A stretch of DNA of 64,000 nt from positions 12,276,001 to 12,340,000 of the forward strand of contig OU452201.1 of the NCBI GenBank assembly GCA_911728435.2. Reading direction: 5' to 3'. Shown piece after piece: positions 63,089-64,000 of the stretch. The DNA comes from Apoderus coryli. Lineage: Eukaryota; Arthropoda; Insecta; Coleoptera; Attelabidae. Position 1 is the stretch's first letter. Every line of letters begins with the position of its first letter. A program made the translations under genes and the position numbers. The notes under the pieces were generated by a model. It saw nothing but the letters and a program-made list of their open reading frames with translations. It made no database searches and was not told the origin of the DNA.

Positions 63089-63114
63089 TTGGGGACTGAT
63101 CAAACAGTCCCCAA
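63089..63114. repeat. 10-bp hairpin TTGGGGACTG
   Basis: TTGGGGACTG, loop ATCAAA, CAGTCCCCAA. A GC-rich perfect stem in an otherwise very AT-rich region. Confidence 0.8.
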
Positions 63115-63625
63115 ATCGAAAGGTACAACAGATGGCTAATTATGCACTTCTTTTTTAATTGTTGAGAAAATCTTTTTGGTTATCTATATTAAGAACACAT
63201 TTTCTTTGTTTAACAAAAGACAAAATTACCTGTATTATAGAGGTATTGTTCGTTCTGTAGATTAAGATCTACGAAATTCTACTTTTATATAGACATAGAA
63301 TGAACCTTCATCTTTTTGTTACTATACTTACTTCTTGTACTTAGTTAGCAAAAAATAACTTAAAAATAAGATATATTTCCCTATCATGCCAGCCCAGACA
63401 GTATAGAGCGAATTATTTTCATGGATTTGTTTAATTTCATTGATTAATTACTGAATTATTACATATTGCTGTTGATAAAAAAATAAATAAAATTATTTTA
63501 CAGTTAATAGTCATAAAATATTTATTTTCAAGATTTTTAACTGTTACCAATGGTAATAGTGGTTACATGGACGCCATTCGCCACAGCATCCAGGAGTCTT
63601 TTAATGTGTTTTTCCTTCTCTAGAG

Positions 63626-63663
63626 AACCAATTTTACAATAACTAGTTATTGTAAAATTGGTT
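63626..63663. repeat. 38-bp perfect palindrome without loop
   Basis: AACCAATTTTACAATAACT followed directly by its exact reverse complement, centred on ACTAGT. It may be the fused ends of a deleted element. Confidence 0.85.
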
Positions 63664-64000
63664 GTTCTATTTGCATATTATTTTTATATTAGTTTGGTTT
63701 GGTAATTTTTAAGATATATAATTAATTCCCTTTCTAGATTTTGCTAAAGCTAAATAATTGCGTACATATTCACCGTAGCTGTCAGAACTTTTGTGAATGC
63801 CTTATTTATATCGGGTTGTTGGTGGCACTGTTGTATTGTATTTGTAATCAAATTTATTACCTTGATATGAATAAATTATTATGATTATTATTATGTTTTC
63901 ATTATATCAATATTATCATTAAAAAATTTTTGAATACAGTAAAAATTAGCCAAGTTTGCTAATAATCTTGCAAAATTTGAGGACTATCATGCATTTTCCA

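Larger units (their letters stand above)
59207..64000. other. AT-rich intergenic tail, no gene seen
   Basis: The first few hundred bases should hold the DHHC promoter and leader. A TAGGGATGTCAA at about 59313 resembles the hAT end at 57081 but has no partner. Beyond 59600 the sequence is very AT-rich with no supported exon; the longest open frames lack any family feature. Two hairpins are listed separately. Confidence 0.45.

Overview
The window is AT-rich nuclear DNA of an arthropod, almost certainly an insect. Genes are split by GT-AG introns, the deduced proteins are orthologues of well-known metazoan families, and the gaps are packed with DNA-transposon, LINE and Penelope-like debris. The family content and repeat types would suit a beetle or another insect with a repeat-rich genome, but the order cannot be fixed from the sequence. 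No bacterial, organellar or viral region was seen.

Layout, left to right. (1) 1-4280: a deleted mariner element, then the last two coding exons of an unidentified plus-strand gene. A Penelope-like inverted-repeat element with a hammerhead-ribozyme-like core (4304-4789) lies 24 bases after its stop codon. (2) 4790-7987: intergenic, with a four-copy tandem repeat and a MITE. (3) 7988-17758, plus: POSH/SH3RF, ten coding exons, RING plus four SH3 domains, 827 residues. (4) 17759-21069: intergenic, with an inverted-repeat element and a perfect palindrome. (5) 21070-29577, plus: NAT10/Kre33 RNA cytidine acetyltransferase, eight coding exons, 1020 residues. Its introns hold a 2.6-kb hAT-like element, a broken LINE reverse transcriptase and a MITE. 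(6) 30508-53442, minus: a Ptp10D-like receptor tyrosine phosphatase, 19 coding exons from signal peptide to stop, 1531 residues, 12 fibronectin III repeats, one membrane segment and one catalytic domain. A possible plus-strand orphan terminal exon lies in its last intron. (7) 56134-59206, minus: a DHHC palmitoyltransferase, three coding exons, 309 residues. (8) 59207-64000: AT-rich, no gene seen.

The genes do not form a pathway cluster. POSH is a JNK scaffold and ubiquitin ligase, NAT10 acetylates 18S rRNA and tRNA, Ptp10D-like is a cell-surface phosphatase, and the DHHC enzyme S-acylates membrane proteins. The exon models were built by matching splice phases and family sequence; every junction inside the four recognised genes keeps the reading frame.

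The most unusual material is in the mobile elements. Hammerhead-like cores occur in an inverted-repeat element touching a gene end (4683-4725) and in a 570-bp palindrome (34143-34729). At least three hAT-like non-autonomous elements each carry their own dense subterminal motif (TATCGATA, CCGAAAC, TTTATAAA). A palindromic CATTGTCTTTAAAG motif recurs across the window.
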